Shown here: positions 52,385 through 61,885 of the stretch, piece by piece
How positions within the stretch are numbered: position 1 is the first letter of the stretch
Layout: each line of letters begins with the position of its first letter
NCBI RefSeq assembly: GCF_900102965.1
Contig: NZ_FNGM01000002.1
Location: forward strand, 176,559-240,558
Reading direction: 5' to 3'
Source: Paenibacillus jilunlii
GTDB lineage: Bacteria; Bacillota; Bacilli; Paenibacillales; Paenibacillaceae
Length of the DNA stretch: 64,000 bases
The notes under the pieces: model-generated
Told to the model about the DNA's origin: nothing
Database searches by the model: none
Seen by the model: the letters and a program-made list of their open reading frames with translations, nothing else
Position numbers and translations under genes: made by a program

Positions 52385-52993
52385 TTAGAGGTCTATATGC
52401 AAAGCTACCATGGTGAGAATGCTCCGATTGGGCAAATAAGGAATCCGGCGTTCCCGGCCAGGGGTAAACCCTCCATTCTTATGGCGTATGCCATTATCCT
52501 GGACAATCAGCACGGGTCCCGCTGCCGCATCTGTCATATCGTAACCGGTCCCCAGCACCCAATGATAATCATACGCATAGCTCCCCCTCCAGCGGAGGCT
52601 GAACCATTTGTCGAACATCACCGCTACCGGGCGCTTCGCGTCAATCTCGGCTTGGTACCTCTGCATATGATTAAAAAGGGATACCGAAAACGGCTTGCGG
52701 TGTTCACGCGGAAGAGCAGCTCCCAGGTAACCCTGCAGCCCTTTGACAAAACCGCGTGCACTCATCCCCCACGGCTTCCCCCCGTGATGACTGTATATAT
52801 AATTGATATGCGCCGCTTTGGAGTGGAAATGACCTGCTCCAGGAATTAAGCTGCAGCCTCTCCGCGTGTGCCAATATTCCATTAAGGCGGCTATGGTCGC
52901 CGGGCCGCAGGCAGAGCCGGGCGAGGATACGCCCGGTTCCCACTGCGTGTACGGCTCCACATCCAGCCGAATTTCGGGATGTTCCTCTCTCAT
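52385..52993 (-). CDS. C39-like cysteine peptidase-fold protein
   Basis: 202-residue soluble protein of the peptidase C39-like group. The likely catalytic Cys lies in SSPGSACGPATIAALMEYW (about 30) and His in YAYDYHWVLGTGYD (about 147), with Asp/Asn in VLIVQDNGIRH. C39-like domains occur in bacteriocin-processing proteases and in many uncharacterised proteins. No transporter or signal peptide is attached. ATG 52993 overlaps the stop of the hybrid kinase gene by four bases, so the two products are made in step; a longer frame upstream lies within the kinase gene. A substrate connected to the kinase pathway is conceivable but unproved. Confidence 0.75.
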   Translation of the reverse strand: MREEHPEIRLDVEPYTQWEPGVSSPGSACGPATIAALMEYWHTRRGCSLIPGAGHFHSKAAHINYIYSHHGGKPWGMSARGFVKGLQGYLGAALPREHRKPFSVSLFNHMQRYQAEIDAKRPVAVMFDKWFSLRWRGSYAYDYHWVLGTGYDMTDAAAGPVLIVQDNGIRHKNGGFTPGRERRIPYLPNRSILTMVALHIDL

Positions 52994-55900
52994 AGCGATA
53001 TCTTTTCCATCCGCTCCCGGAGTATCCGTTCGATGTCGGAGGAGAGAAACGGCTTGCTCATGAAGTCTTCCATGCCTGCAGCCAGGCACCGCTCCCGGTC
53101 CTCCGGCCTCGCATATGCGGTTACCGCAACGATGAACGGCTGGTGGCTCACCGGTGCCTGCTCCCTGATTCTGGCAGCCGCTGTCAGCCCGCTCATCACC
53201 GGCATTTGCACATCCATGAACACCAGATCATAAGGCTGCCCGAGGACAGCCTGCAGCGCCTGCTGGCCGTTCTCCGCAAGATCCGCCCGATACCCCCGCT
53301 TTTCCAGCATCGTCAGTATAAGCTTCTGATTAACGGGATGGTCCTCCGCGACCAGAATCCGCAGAGGCCCATACTTCGCTTCAGGCAGCCCCGGGGGCAG
53401 TTCTCCGGCAGGCAATAAACCACCGCCCCCTACCTGTTCCAGATGTTTCCCGCCCGCACAGGCAGCAGTATTTGCACCGCTATCCGGCGTATTTAAAACT
53501 TGTGGCGGCTCATGATCCTCCGCCCCGTTCTCTTCCCATTCCCTGCCGGAGACGATGGGAAGCGTAAAGTAGAAATTCGATCCTTTTCCTTCTACGCTCT
53601 CCATCCCGATCGCACCGCCCATAAGCTCGACAAGGCGTTTGCAGATCGCAAGCCCCAGACCTGTCCCCCCATACTTGCGGTTAATCGACGGATGCAGCTG
53701 GGAGAAGGACTGGAAGAGCAGCGGCTGCTTTTCGGAGGGAATACCGATTCCGGTATCCTGCACACTGAACTTCAGGCTGAACTTCTTCGCATTCGGGCAA
53801 AATTCTGTTTCTACGCCAATAGAGACTTGTCCTTCCTCGGTAAACTTGACGGCATTGCTCACCAAATTAACGAGTATCTGACGCAAACGGTCCGCATCGC
53901 CCATAATCAGCTCCGGTACATCTTCCGCTATGCGGCTGGACAACAGGACATTTTTTTCCTTGGCTTTGGGTGAGAACAGCTCGGTTACAATGCCCATCAC
54001 CGACTCCACACTGACCAGCTCATGCATAAGGGTCATTTTACCGGCTTCGATTTTACTGAAATCCAGAATCTCATTGAGAATATACAGCAGGGAAGAGCTG
54101 CTCTGGCTGATGATCTCCGCATAACCGCGCTGCTCCTCATTAAGGTCCGTTTCAGCCAGTAAATCCGTCATGCCGATAATCCCGTTCATCGGGGTCCGCA
54201 ACTCGTGGCTCATCACCGCCAGAAACTCCGATTTGGCCTGGTCCGCCTTCTCGGCAGACTCTTTGGCACGGATAATTTCCTGTTCGTCGGTAATATCCCG
54301 GAATACCACAACTGCACCTTTGCGCTCTCCTTTGTCAAACAGAGGTGTTGCCTGATATTCAGCAAGAAAACTTGACCCGTCTTTGCGCCACAACACCGCA
54401 TCCATGCTCCGCTGGGACTCTCCGGCCTGAATAACCCGGAGCAGGGGAGAAGCCTCCGTCCGGTAATGAACAGCGTCAGACGCCGTTTGCCGGATATGGT
54501 TCAGATAGGAGCGGCCCATGATTTCGTCTTGCTCAAAACCCAGCATATATGCACCAGCCGGATTGATGAACGTGATCCTTCCCTCGGTATCCAGTCCGAA
54601 TATGCCTTCAGACACCGCATTCAGAATCAGTGTGTATTCATTGCTCAGCTTCTCGATCTGCTCGGTATACCTGATGCGCTCCGTGATGTCGCGGGAAATC
54701 CCATACACCCCTACTACCTGCCTGTCTACGATGATTGGAATGTTGAGGGTATTAATTTCGACCAGATGTCCATCCTTATGGATCAGTGTCAGATCATAGC
54801 TCTGCGGCTCCCCCTGGCTGGCCAGTCTGAAATGATGCAGGGTCTTCTCAATGTCCTTCTCATGCACAATGGGTCCAAAATACATGCCGATCAGCTCATC
54901 AAGAGTATACCCTGTCAGTTCCTCCAGATTGGCATTGGCCGTCAAATATTCCCCGTTCAGATTCATGGAGTAGACTGCTGACGGATTATATTCGAAAAGG
55001 GACTTGTAGCGCTGCTCGCTTTCTCTAAGCTGCTGCTCCATCTGACGCCGCTCGGTAATATCCTGCATCATGCCGATAAGCTGCACCGGCTTGCCGTCAG
55101 GGCCGCGCATGACATCCCACTGAATGTGTACTGTAAGCAACGCAGTGTCAGGAAGAACCAGACGGTAGGCGGATTCACCGGATTCCCCCTTTTTCACCGC
55201 CCGTTCAACTTCCGCTTTCAGCAGCTCCAGGTCGTCCGGATGAACCAAAGACAAGAAGGTTTCGTATTTTACATCCGTCCCTGTGCTATAGTGCAGCATA
55301 CGCTGCAGCTCTTCCGAAAACACCAATGTGCCTTTGGACAAATCCCAAACCCATGAACCAATCTTCGCCACACGCTGGGCGGCAGCCAGAGCCTCCTCGT
55401 TCTGCTTACGGCTGGTCACATTGCGCCCGATACCCATGATCCGCACGATTTCATTATTTTCATCATGGATTACATGAAAGGAAGTCTCGAACCACAAATA
55501 ATGTCCGTCTTTATGGCGCAGCCGCCGGATATAGGTTTTGCTCTCCAGCAGCCCCTGGGACTGGTCCATCCCTTCAATATCATCAGGATGGTAGAACTCC
55601 AGCCTGTTCCTGCCAACCATCTCCTCCGGCGCAAAGCCAATCTGCAGCTGTGAGGAAGGAGATATGAAGCTCAGCGTCCCATCAGGCAGGGTGAAGGAAA
55701 TCATCGTCTGGTCATCTTTTATAAATAAATCATACAAATCACGGCTGTCCACGGTCAGCTGATCGGCGATTTTGCGGTCGGTAATATCCTGGGCATAGAC
55801 AATAATATGGGAACCAGCTTGTCCCGCCGGAGCCTTCACACACGTAAGCAGGAGCCACACCGTGCGGCCGGAGCGGGTTAGAAGTTTCTTCTCTTTGACC

Positions 55901-56148
55901 AGAGAGCGCTCCGCAGAGGAGTCAAGCTCGCCGATAATAAGATCTATGTCCATCTGCTGAATTTCCTCCTGCTGGGCAACAGTGTTGTGCAGCAACCCGC
56001 CGGCCAGAAACTCCTGTTCACTGCAGCCGATCGTGTGGCAAAAAGCGGGATTCACCTTCAGCCACTTGCCCTCTGGAGACAGCACTCCCGTTCCAAGCGG
56101 AGACATCAGGAATGCATAATCCAGAAGCTCCCTGTTATTCTCATCCAA
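52990..56148 (-). CDS. Cytosolic hybrid histidine kinase with five PAS domains
   Basis: 1052 residues, no membrane segment. Five PAS/PAC units lie at about 10-125, 140-250, 255-375, 385-500 and 510-630 (each ends in a DITERR- or RNVTSRK-like box). A coiled linker follows, then HisKA with [18 protein letters not shown] (His about 646), HATPase ([48 protein letters not shown]), a Gly/Pro-rich linker and a C-terminal receiver with [10 protein letters not shown] and phosphoacceptor Asp (about 977) in [13 protein letters not shown]. The start is TTG 56148, with GGAGG ten bases upstream. No phosphotransfer or output protein is adjacent other than the coupled C39-like gene. Confidence 0.93.
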   Translation of the reverse strand: MDENNRELLDYAFLMSPLGTGVLSPEGKWLKVNPAFCHTIGCSEQEFLAGGLLHNTVAQQEEIQQMDIDLIIGELDSSAERSLVKEKKLLTRSGRTVWLLLTCVKAPAGQAGSHIIVYAQDITDRKIADQLTVDSRDLYDLFIKDDQTMISFTLPDGTLSFISPSSQLQIGFAPEEMVGRNRLEFYHPDDIEGMDQSQGLLESKTYIRRLRHKDGHYLWFETSFHVIHDENNEIVRIMGIGRNVTSRKQNEEALAAAQRVAKIGSWVWDLSKGTLVFSEELQRMLHYSTGTDVKYETFLSLVHPDDLELLKAEVERAVKKGESGESAYRLVLPDTALLTVHIQWDVMRGPDGKPVQLIGMMQDITERRQMEQQLRESEQRYKSLFEYNPSAVYSMNLNGEYLTANANLEELTGYTLDELIGMYFGPIVHEKDIEKTLHHFRLASQGEPQSYDLTLIHKDGHLVEINTLNIPIIVDRQVVGVYGISRDITERIRYTEQIEKLSNEYTLILNAVSEGIFGLDTEGRITFINPAGAYMLGFEQDEIMGRSYLNHIRQTASDAVHYRTEASPLLRVIQAGESQRSMDAVLWRKDGSSFLAEYQATPLFDKGERKGAVVVFRDITDEQEIIRAKESAEKADQAKSEFLAVMSHELRTPMNGIIGMTDLLAETDLNEEQRGYAEIISQSSSSLLYILNEILDFSKIEAGKMTLMHELVSVESVMGIVTELFSPKAKEKNVLLSSRIAEDVPELIMGDADRLRQILVNLVSNAVKFTEEGQVSIGVETEFCPNAKKFSLKFSVQDTGIGIPSEKQPLLFQSFSQLHPSINRKYGGTGLGLAICKRLVELMGGAIGMESVEGKGSNFYFTLPIVSGREWEENGAEDHEPPQVLNTPDSGANTAACAGGKHLEQVGGGGLLPAGELPPGLPEAKYGPLRILVAEDHPVNQKLILTMLEKRGYRADLAENGQQALQAVLGQPYDLVFMDVQMPVMSGLTAAARIREQAPVSHQPFIVAVTAYARPEDRERCLAAGMEDFMSKPFLSSDIERILRERMEKISL

Positions 56149-56286
56149 TTCAGCCAGGCCTCCTTCATCACGAGCCGCTGCTTTTGCAGACTCTCTGTTA
56201 TCCTATTACCCCAGTATACGCTAAGAGAAGTGCGGAAAGAAATGAACAGGCCTGTTTCAAACCAGAAAAATCTAAAATTGAAAATA

Positions 56287-56400
56287 TTGACGGATATAGG
56301 AGATTCATCTATAGTTTAGATACATATTTTATTCGTGTCCTGTTACGCTGGAAGCACCCGTAATGAAGGCTTATTAGCCTTTGCTGCGGGTGCTTTTTTG
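56287..56400 (+). promoter_or_regulatory. Promoter followed by an early terminator (attenuator or small RNA)
   Basis: TTGACG (56287-56292), 17-base spacer, TATAGT (56310-56315). About 35 bases after the start lies a terminator: AAGCACCCG (56352-56360) with CGGGTGCTT (56387-56395), inner AAGGCT/AGCCTT hairpin and T6. The next gene begins at 56444. Transcripts should mostly end here unless read-through is regulated; an ~80-base RNA would be released. Confidence 0.65.
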
Positions 56401-56443
56401 TCTTTTTATGCAGGTCTGCGGATGTTAAAAAAGGAGGAGAACG

Positions 56444-57259
56444 ATGACTACCCTTAAGAATTCTGTTCTGACACTTTTATCGCTTTTGCTTCTAATGCTG
56501 CCGCTGGCAGGCAAGGCGGCTGCTTCCGGGACGGAGCTGACCCCTTCAATCCAGGCCGCCTTTGATTTGACAGCTGCTGTTGCAGATTCATCCTCAAGAA
56601 GCCAGCTGAACAGCCAGTATAGTGAGCTATCCGTATTATCAGCACAATATAACAGCAGAGAGGAACAAATCCGGAAGCTTCATGAGAGTAATGCGCAGTC
56701 ACTCCTAACGGTGAAAGAGAAGATCAAGAATATTGATCAGGACACCGTGGCCCGGCTTACCGCTGCAGCTGCCAGCACCAAGGCGCGGTACCAGCCGCTG
56801 TTCGACCAATACAGCGCGCTTAACAAGCGTATATCCCTGCTTAGGGGAATGCGGGACAAGTCCTTGAATTCCGTGCTGCGCGCCCAGTCCGATGCCATGA
56901 AAATTCTCGTCCAGATGGCCCGTCAGGACATCCGCGACCAAGAGGCCCGGCTGAAAGCCGCCAAAGAGGCCCGGGCCAAGAAAATAGCTGCGGCACGCAA
57001 GACTCTTGCCGGGATCGACAGTCCGCAGACGTCGATCAAATCCCAGAAAAGTGTGATCTCTTCCCTGAACAAGCGCTTGTCTGCAGATTGGAGCGACTTC
57101 AAATCGGCCATCCGCAAACAAAACCCTTCCTTGACCAGCCTGTCCCTGAATTCATTGCTCTCCGGCCACCGGCAAATTGCAGCCAGCAAGCAAAGGATCA
57201 TCGAACTGGAACAAAAGATTGCCGGTGTAATCACTGCAGCTTCGAAGCAAATCACCTGA
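56444..57259 (+). CDS. Secreted coiled-coil protein, unknown function
   Basis: 271 residues. The signal peptide (1-28) has a leucine-rich core LTLLSLLLLMLPLAG and a likely cut after KAAA. The rest is almost entirely alpha-helical coiled coil rich in Ala, Lys, Gln and Ser (for example EQIRKLHESNAQSLLTVKEK and ARLKAAKEARAKKIAAARK). There are no cysteines or known catalytic motifs. It may be a wall-associated or spore-related structural protein; I do not recognise the family. AAAGGAGGAG precedes ATG 56444. Expression must pass the leader terminator at 56352-56399. Confidence 0.75.
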   Translation: MTTLKNSVLTLLSLLLLMLPLAGKAAASGTELTPSIQAAFDLTAAVADSSSRSQLNSQYSELSVLSAQYNSREEQIRKLHESNAQSLLTVKEKIKNIDQDTVARLTAAAASTKARYQPLFDQYSALNKRISLLRGMRDKSLNSVLRAQSDAMKILVQMARQDIRDQEARLKAAKEARAKKIAAARKTLAGIDSPQTSIKSQKSVISSLNKRLSADWSDFKSAIRKQNPSLTSLSLNSLLSGHRQIAASKQRIIELEQKIAGVITAASKQIT

Positions 57260-57344
57260 TCCTGCTCATCAATGTGTCTTCCCCCTGCTTGGCGGCATAT
57301 GTTAGGTAAGAGGCTACAGCTATGGGGTGAGGAGGCATATACCT

Positions 57345-58445
57345 ATGCATATCTGCATGATTGCACCGGAGCAGTATCCGGTGCCGGGAGACGGCTCTGT
57401 GGAAATCTGCATCTGGGCGATTGCCAGAAAGCTGGCCCGGCGGCATAAAGTAACTATCGTGAGCAGAAAGGCTCCCGGACTTCCTGACACCGATGAACAA
57501 GAGCAGGTGCGTATCGTCCGCCTGGTCTCAGGCACGCCTGCACGTTATCTTGCATCCGTCCTGGACTATCTTGAAACAGAACATTTCGATGTGATACAAG
57601 TCGATAACCGGCCGCTCCTGATGTCCTCCGTCAAGCGCCGGCATCCATATACGCCTGTTATCCTGTTCCTTCATTCCCTGACTTTTGTGCCTGCTGAATC
57701 GAGAATTGCACGCAGCCTGGCGAGAGCTAATCTCATTGCTGTCAACAGCCGCTCCCTGCAGCGCAGGCTTGCCCGCCGCTTTCCCGGCCTGGGCGGAATC
57801 ATCCGTGTCGTGCCGCTCGGCGCCGATTTAAGCCGGTTCTCTCCGGCAGAGCTGCCGGAGAAGCAGCAAATGCGAAGGCTGTACCGCCTGTCTCCGGTGT
57901 TTACTGTGCTGTTCGTCGGCCGGGTCATTCCGCGCAAAGGCGTTCCTGTGCTGATTAGAGCCATGCGCCTGCTTCATAAACGCTTGCCGGCCCAGCTGAT
58001 TATCGCCGGCCACGGCAAGCCGCCGTATATCCGGCAGCTTAAGGCCATGGCCCGGCGTCTGGGAGTCCGGGCTGTTTTTATCGGCAGGATCGCTCATGAA
58101 GATATTCACGATCTGTACCATGCGGCAGATGTCTTTGTCTGCCCGTCCCAGCGGCATGAATCCTTCGGGCTGGTCAATGTAGAGGCCATGGCCTCCGGAC
58201 TGCCCGTCATTGCCTCGAACAACGGCGGCATCCGGGAGATTATTGTATCGGGCCATAATGGATATCTGGTGCAGCGGTACCGCGAAGCGTCACCGTTCGC
58301 CAAAGCCCTGCTGCAGCTCGGCCGCGAGCCGCAGCTTGCAGCCAGAATCGGACTGCAGGGAAGGAGGGACGCACTGCAGAATTTCGGTTGGCAGCATACA
58401 GCAGCGGCGCTGGAAGAGCTGTACCGTTTTCTTTTGCTGAATTAG
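57345..58445 (+). CDS. GT4-type glycosyltransferase
   Basis: 366-residue GT-B fold glycosyltransferase. The N-terminal domain begins HICMIAPEQYPVPGDGSVEI. The C-terminal donor-binding domain has VLFVGRVIPRKGVPVLIRAM, LIIAGHGKP and the nucleotide-sugar motif HESFGLVNVEAMASGLPVIA. It resembles the CotSA/YtcC group of spore-coat or cell-surface transferases in spore formers. The sugar and acceptor are unknown. ATG 57345 is used because GAGGAGG ends nine bases upstream. It follows the secreted coiled-coil gene by 85 bases and could share its transcript. Confidence 0.88.
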   Translation: MHICMIAPEQYPVPGDGSVEICIWAIARKLARRHKVTIVSRKAPGLPDTDEQEQVRIVRLVSGTPARYLASVLDYLETEHFDVIQVDNRPLLMSSVKRRHPYTPVILFLHSLTFVPAESRIARSLARANLIAVNSRSLQRRLARRFPGLGGIIRVVPLGADLSRFSPAELPEKQQMRRLYRLSPVFTVLFVGRVIPRKGVPVLIRAMRLLHKRLPAQLIIAGHGKPPYIRQLKAMARRLGVRAVFIGRIAHEDIHDLYHAADVFVCPSQRHESFGLVNVEAMASGLPVIASNNGGIREIIVSGHNGYLVQRYREASPFAKALLQLGREPQLAARIGLQGRRDALQNFGWQHTAAALEELYRFLLLN

Positions 58446-58649
58446 CGGAATGCTATGCTGTTATCCGCTTCTGTGCTATGCGACACAATGTACAATGAAA
58501 TTTGTGACCATATTCGCAGGAACCAACTACAGTTAATATTATACTCGAATTGTAAGCGTTGCCATTAAGCAAACAGATCACCACTAAGGCCACCCAGACA
58601 TTGGCAACCCCCTACAACACATTATTCGCTGTAGAAAGGGTGCATCGTT

Positions 58650-58976
58650 ATGTTAATGATCAAAGCTATAGTTAGACCCGAGAAAGCGGATGCGGTTATG
58701 GCTGAACTGCTGCTTGCCGGCTTTCCTTCCATCAGCAAGATGGATCTGCTCGGCCGCGGCAAACAAAAGGGAATCCAGGTCGGAACCAATCATTATAATC
58801 AAATCTCCAAAAAACTGCTGATGATTGTCATCAATGACGACGAGAAGGAAGATGTCATCAGCATTATTATGAGAACGGCAAGAACCGGTGAGCAGGGTTC
58901 CTTCGGTGACGGCAAAATCTTCGTGCTGCCTGTGCAGGAAGCCTACACGATCAGCAACGGTAAAAGCCAGCTGTAG
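58650..58976 (+). CDS. P-II family nitrogen regulator (NifI1-like)
   Basis: 108-residue ferredoxin-fold P-II protein. It has MIKAIVRPEKADAVMAELL at the N-terminus, LGRGKQKGIQVGTNHYNQI in the T-loop region and MRTARTGEQGSFGDGKIFV, which holds the B-loop ATP/2-oxoglutarate site. The KxxxxGxGDGK-type end is conserved. The T-loop lacks the modified Tyr of enteric GlnB and has the GRGKQKG form I associate with NifI1 proteins of nitrogenase clusters. No nif gene or ammonium transporter is in the window. AAAGGG lies nine bases before ATG 58650. It is monocistronic, with its own terminator. Confidence 0.85.
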   Translation: MLMIKAIVRPEKADAVMAELLLAGFPSISKMDLLGRGKQKGIQVGTNHYNQISKKLLMIVINDDEKEDVISIIMRTARTGEQGSFGDGKIFVLPVQEAYTISNGKSQL

Positions 58977-59006
58977 AGCTCCTATCCATATTTGAAATGT
59001 AACTAG

Positions 59007-59052
59007 AAACGGCTGCATTGTCCTTCCGTGGACAGCGCAGCCGTTTTGAATT
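59007..59052 (+). terminator. Terminator of the P-II gene
   Basis: AAACGGCTGC (59007-59016) with GCAGCCGTTT (59037-59046), inner GTCC/GGAC, and T-rich tail. Confidence 0.85.
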
Positions 59053-59088
59053 TTTGGGTCTCCTGAACCCGCTTTCCCGCAAGCTTTA

Positions 59089-59218
59089 GGTGGAAAAAGG
59101 ATCACCAATTCGGCAAATTATCATCCTTACCGTCAAATTTGCCTAAATTAACTCTACTTTTTCCCACTATCCCCTCTACAAGTACGTTTTCGGGTCCATT
59201 TAAATGGACTAATTCCAC
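59089..59218. repeat. GTGGAAAAAG-type intergenic repeat cluster, locus 4
   Basis: GTGGAAAAAGGATCACCAAT (from 59090) and the inverted CTCTACTTTTTCCCAC (59152-59167) bound a 78-base unit. A degenerate ATGGACTAATTCCACTT (59203-59219) follows. Confidence 0.7.
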
Positions 59219-59262
59219 TTCGCTTCCCTGCAGTTGCTTACGATTCCATCCTTACCGTCTTC

Positions 59263-59335
59263 AAAGCAGCAACCCGGCCTCAGAATCTCTGACCCCAGAG
59301 GTGCATCTTGCTGTTTCCAGGTTGCCGCTGCTTTT
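59263..59335 (-). terminator. Terminator of the DUF445 gene
   Basis: Long imperfect stem AAAGCAGC (59263-59270) with GCTGCTTT (59327-59334), extended by CAACC/GGTTG and an inner CTCTG/CAGAG hairpin; weak T-tail. Confidence 0.6.
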
Positions 59336-59339
59336 ATGT

Positions 59340-60581
59340 TCAAAACAACTGGATTACTGTAAGCACCAGACCTACGACAAAACCGCATACCGCACCGTTG
59401 ACCCGGATCCACTGCAGATCCTTGCCCACTTTATCCTCCAGCATATTTACCAGACTGGCATCATCCATCAGATCCAGGTTCTCCTTGACCAGAAGCCCCA
59501 CCCGGTAATGGTTGGCTTCGACGAAGCTGATCAGAGAAGCACGGATGCGTTCTTCCCATTCCTGTATCCACTGCTGTTCCTTACCGATACGGCGGGCCAG
59601 CATGGCATACAGTCCAAACAGCTTGCGTCCGCCCGCAGACCGCTCTTCTTCAAGCCAGGCAACCGCCCTGCCCCGGAAATGCTCAAGCTGCTCCCGCAGG
59701 AACGACGCAGCAGCTTCACTCTGAAGCTCGTTCAGCCCCCACTCCTTAATGGCAGCGATCCGCGCCTCGTCATTCACTGTCTGGAAGATGGCTACACGGA
59801 TTTCCCGGATAATCTCCTCGCGGTAAGGGCTGTCTTCGCTGCGGAAATCGTTGATCCCGGATTGCACCATGCCTTGCAGCATCCCCCCCAGCATCTCGGC
59901 ATCCACAAAACCGACAAAAGCCTGAAAAGCCATCCCCTTCAAGCCGCCGAGCTTCACCTCGGCAAGCTTCTCACTGGCGATCTTACCCAGCATAGCCCGG
60001 GTCTCGGGACGTTCCACCCAGCCAGAGATCCCTTCGAGCGCGAAATCCAGAGCCGCGACATCCTTTCCGTCATTCATAAGCTTGGTGACGATGGTATCCA
60101 CAGCCGTTCCAAGCTTGGCTTCCCGGATATAGCCGGCTGCAGCTGACTGGATATAAGGTACCGCCTGTTCCACCGGCAGCTTTTGCACGAAGGCGCTGAC
60201 CTGTTCCAGCATTTCGGCTCTCGCTTTTTTGCGGGCAAATAGTCGTGTCAGCATGGTGCTGCCCAGCGACACTATACGGATTTTGCGCAGCTTGTTTTCA
60301 ATACTTGCCTTGTTCAGCAGCTCGTTCTCCATCGCGGAGATCAGGGACTGAATAATTTTGTCCCGGTTCTTCAAGAGCAGGGAGGTATGCGGAATCGGCA
60401 GACCCAGCGGGTGGCGGAACAACGCAGTCACGGCGAACCAGTCCGCAATCCCCCCGACCAGTCCGGCCTCAAAGCCTCCCCTCAGCAGAACAACAGCCAG
60501 ATTTTCCGGCAAAAATAGTGTAATGAGAAAGCCGCAGGCCATAATCGCCAGCGAAATCGTAGCTAAATTTCTGGATTTCAA
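59340..60581 (-). CDS. DUF445 family membrane protein
   Basis: 413 residues. An N-terminal hydrophobic helix (about 8-28) is followed by FEAGLVGGIADWFAVTALFRHP, the signature of the DUF445/YheB-YtlR type family, then a long helical cytoplasmic or peripheral domain and a C-terminal membrane helix (VCGFVVGLVLTVIQLF). Bacillus members have been linked to spore or membrane organisation, but the molecular role is unknown. The start is TTG 60581, with AGGGGGAAC upstream. The large open frame on the opposite strand here is a shadow. Confidence 0.87.
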   Translation of the reverse strand: MKSRNLATISLAIMACGFLITLFLPENLAVVLLRGGFEAGLVGGIADWFAVTALFRHPLGLPIPHTSLLLKNRDKIIQSLISAMENELLNKASIENKLRKIRIVSLGSTMLTRLFARKKARAEMLEQVSAFVQKLPVEQAVPYIQSAAAGYIREAKLGTAVDTIVTKLMNDGKDVAALDFALEGISGWVERPETRAMLGKIASEKLAEVKLGGLKGMAFQAFVGFVDAEMLGGMLQGMVQSGINDFRSEDSPYREEIIREIRVAIFQTVNDEARIAAIKEWGLNELQSEAAASFLREQLEHFRGRAVAWLEEERSAGGRKLFGLYAMLARRIGKEQQWIQEWEERIRASLISFVEANHYRVGLLVKENLDLMDDASLVNMLEDKVGKDLQWIRVNGAVCGFVVGLVLTVIQLF

Positions 60582-60848
60582 TCACAGTTCCCCCTAAAAG
60601 TATTGTGAGCATGGCTTCCTGATGCTGTTGACATGATTAGATGTATACTAAGTGGTCCGCCTTATATTGTACCACGACGGAACTCTTTTCTGAAAATCCT
60701 CGCCCTCTCGCTCAGCAGGCAGCCGGAAAATCAGAGTACCCTCATGGAAATGGATTTTTAATTTTCAGAGAATTAATGATAAGATACAAGCAATAATTTC
60801 ATCGCCCATAAAAAGAACAGCCCCAGAAAAGAAAAGGAGAAAATCAAC

Positions 60849-61721
60849 ATGCTGATTGCACTCGATATGGACGGAACGCTGCTCAACGGGGAGGGCAAGA
60901 TCAGCCCGGAGAACCGCGAGGCTATTGTGCACGCCCAGAGCCTGGGCCACATCGTGATTATCGCTACAGGCCGCTCTTACATGGATGCGGAACGGCAGCT
61001 CCGGTTGGTGGATCTGGAATGCCCTGTGGTCAGTCTGAACGGAGCGGTAGTGACGCTGCCTGACCGGACGCTGGCAGCAAGCAAGCCGCTCAATAAGGAG
61101 GATATCATTCCGGCTTTACGCTGGATGAGCGAAATTCCTGAACTGTATTACGAGGTGTACACTGAAGATAACGTATATGTGGAGCTCGACAAGCGGGTGC
61201 GGCTGGAGAAGCTGTCCGAGCTTAACGATGAGGATGTTCCCGGGGAGCTCCGCTGGCTGCTAAAAGCTATGATCGCTGAGCAGTTCCAGCAAGCTTCTGT
61301 CACCTATGTAGAGAGCATGGAGGAGATTTGGAGCAAAGACGAGTATGTAATCTATAAAACGCTGGCTTTCTCGCTGAACCGGGAGCTGCTGAAGGAAGCC
61401 TCCACACGGTTCGCGGCAATTCCCGGGCTGATTATTACTGCCTCGCATGTAAACAATATCGAAATTAACCACAAGGATGCCAATAAAGGCTCAGGTGTGG
61501 GAATGCTGGCGGCACATTACGGCATTCCTGCCGAACAAGTGGCTGTTATGGGTGACAGCTATAATGATCTGCCGATGTTTGAAATGGCCGGCTACCGAAT
61601 TGCCATGGAGAACGCCGCACCGATTCTAAAAGAAACGGCCGACTTTGTAACGGGGAATCATGCGGAGAATGGTGTAGCTGAGGGTCTGCGGCATCTTTTG
61701 GAGAAAAGAGAAGGACAGTGA
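60849..61721 (+). CDS. Cof-type HAD-IIB phosphatase
   Basis: 290-residue sugar- or cofactor-phosphatase-like hydrolase. Motif I is LIALDMDGTLLNGEGKI (nucleophile Asp8, acid Asp10). Motif II is IATGRS, with the cap domain in the middle. Motif III Lys is in HKDANKGSGVGML and motif IV in VAVMGDSYNDLPMFEMAG. This matches the YkrA/YidA class of B. subtilis and E. coli. The substrate is not predictable. AAAAGGAG precedes ATG 60849. The gap before it (60582-60848) is AT-rich and probably carries its promoter; nothing else is recognised there. Confidence 0.92.
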   Translation: MLIALDMDGTLLNGEGKISPENREAIVHAQSLGHIVIIATGRSYMDAERQLRLVDLECPVVSLNGAVVTLPDRTLAASKPLNKEDIIPALRWMSEIPELYYEVYTEDNVYVELDKRVRLEKLSELNDEDVPGELRWLLKAMIAEQFQQASVTYVESMEEIWSKDEYVIYKTLAFSLNRELLKEASTRFAAIPGLIITASHVNNIEINHKDANKGSGVGMLAAHYGIPAEQVAVMGDSYNDLPMFEMAGYRIAMENAAPILKETADFVTGNHAENGVAEGLRHLLEKREGQ

Positions 61722-61731
61722 AGAGAAGCTA

Positions 61732-61851
61732 CTAACGTCTGCCTGCTCCAAACTTGATAAAACAATAAATTGCGCCTATATTCACCGCCAGCAGGATCAA
61801 AAGGACCCACTGCTGCGTCGTAGTCAGTGCTGTGAGAATTGGAATAAACAC
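61732..61851 (-). CDS. Small single-helix membrane protein (39 aa)
   Basis: GTG 61851 with AAGGAGG six bases upstream starts FIPILTALTTTQQWVLLILL, one membrane helix, ending YCFIKFGAGRR. The strong ribosome binding site and basic C-terminal end (positive-inside) suggest a real membrane peptide. No family is recognised. It lies 34 bases after the Spo0E-like gene on the same strand. Confidence 0.55.
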   Translation of the reverse strand: MFIPILTALTTTQQWVLLILLAVNIGAIYCFIKFGAGRR

Positions 61852-61885
61852 AGTCTTCCTCCTTATGAAAAGATTGATATACAGA

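Noticed and set aside
59007..59052. Hairpin resembling a fourth copy of the double-hairpin repeat
   Set aside because: It shares AGAAACGGCTGC and a GTCC/GGAC inner stem, but has a T-tail, lacks the conserved 3' motif and is best explained as the terminator of the P-II gene.
59139..60146. 335-codon open frame on the plus strand
   Set aside because: It lies antisense to the clear DUF445 gene, has no ribosome binding site or family motif, and reads as a complement shadow of GC-rich coding sequence.
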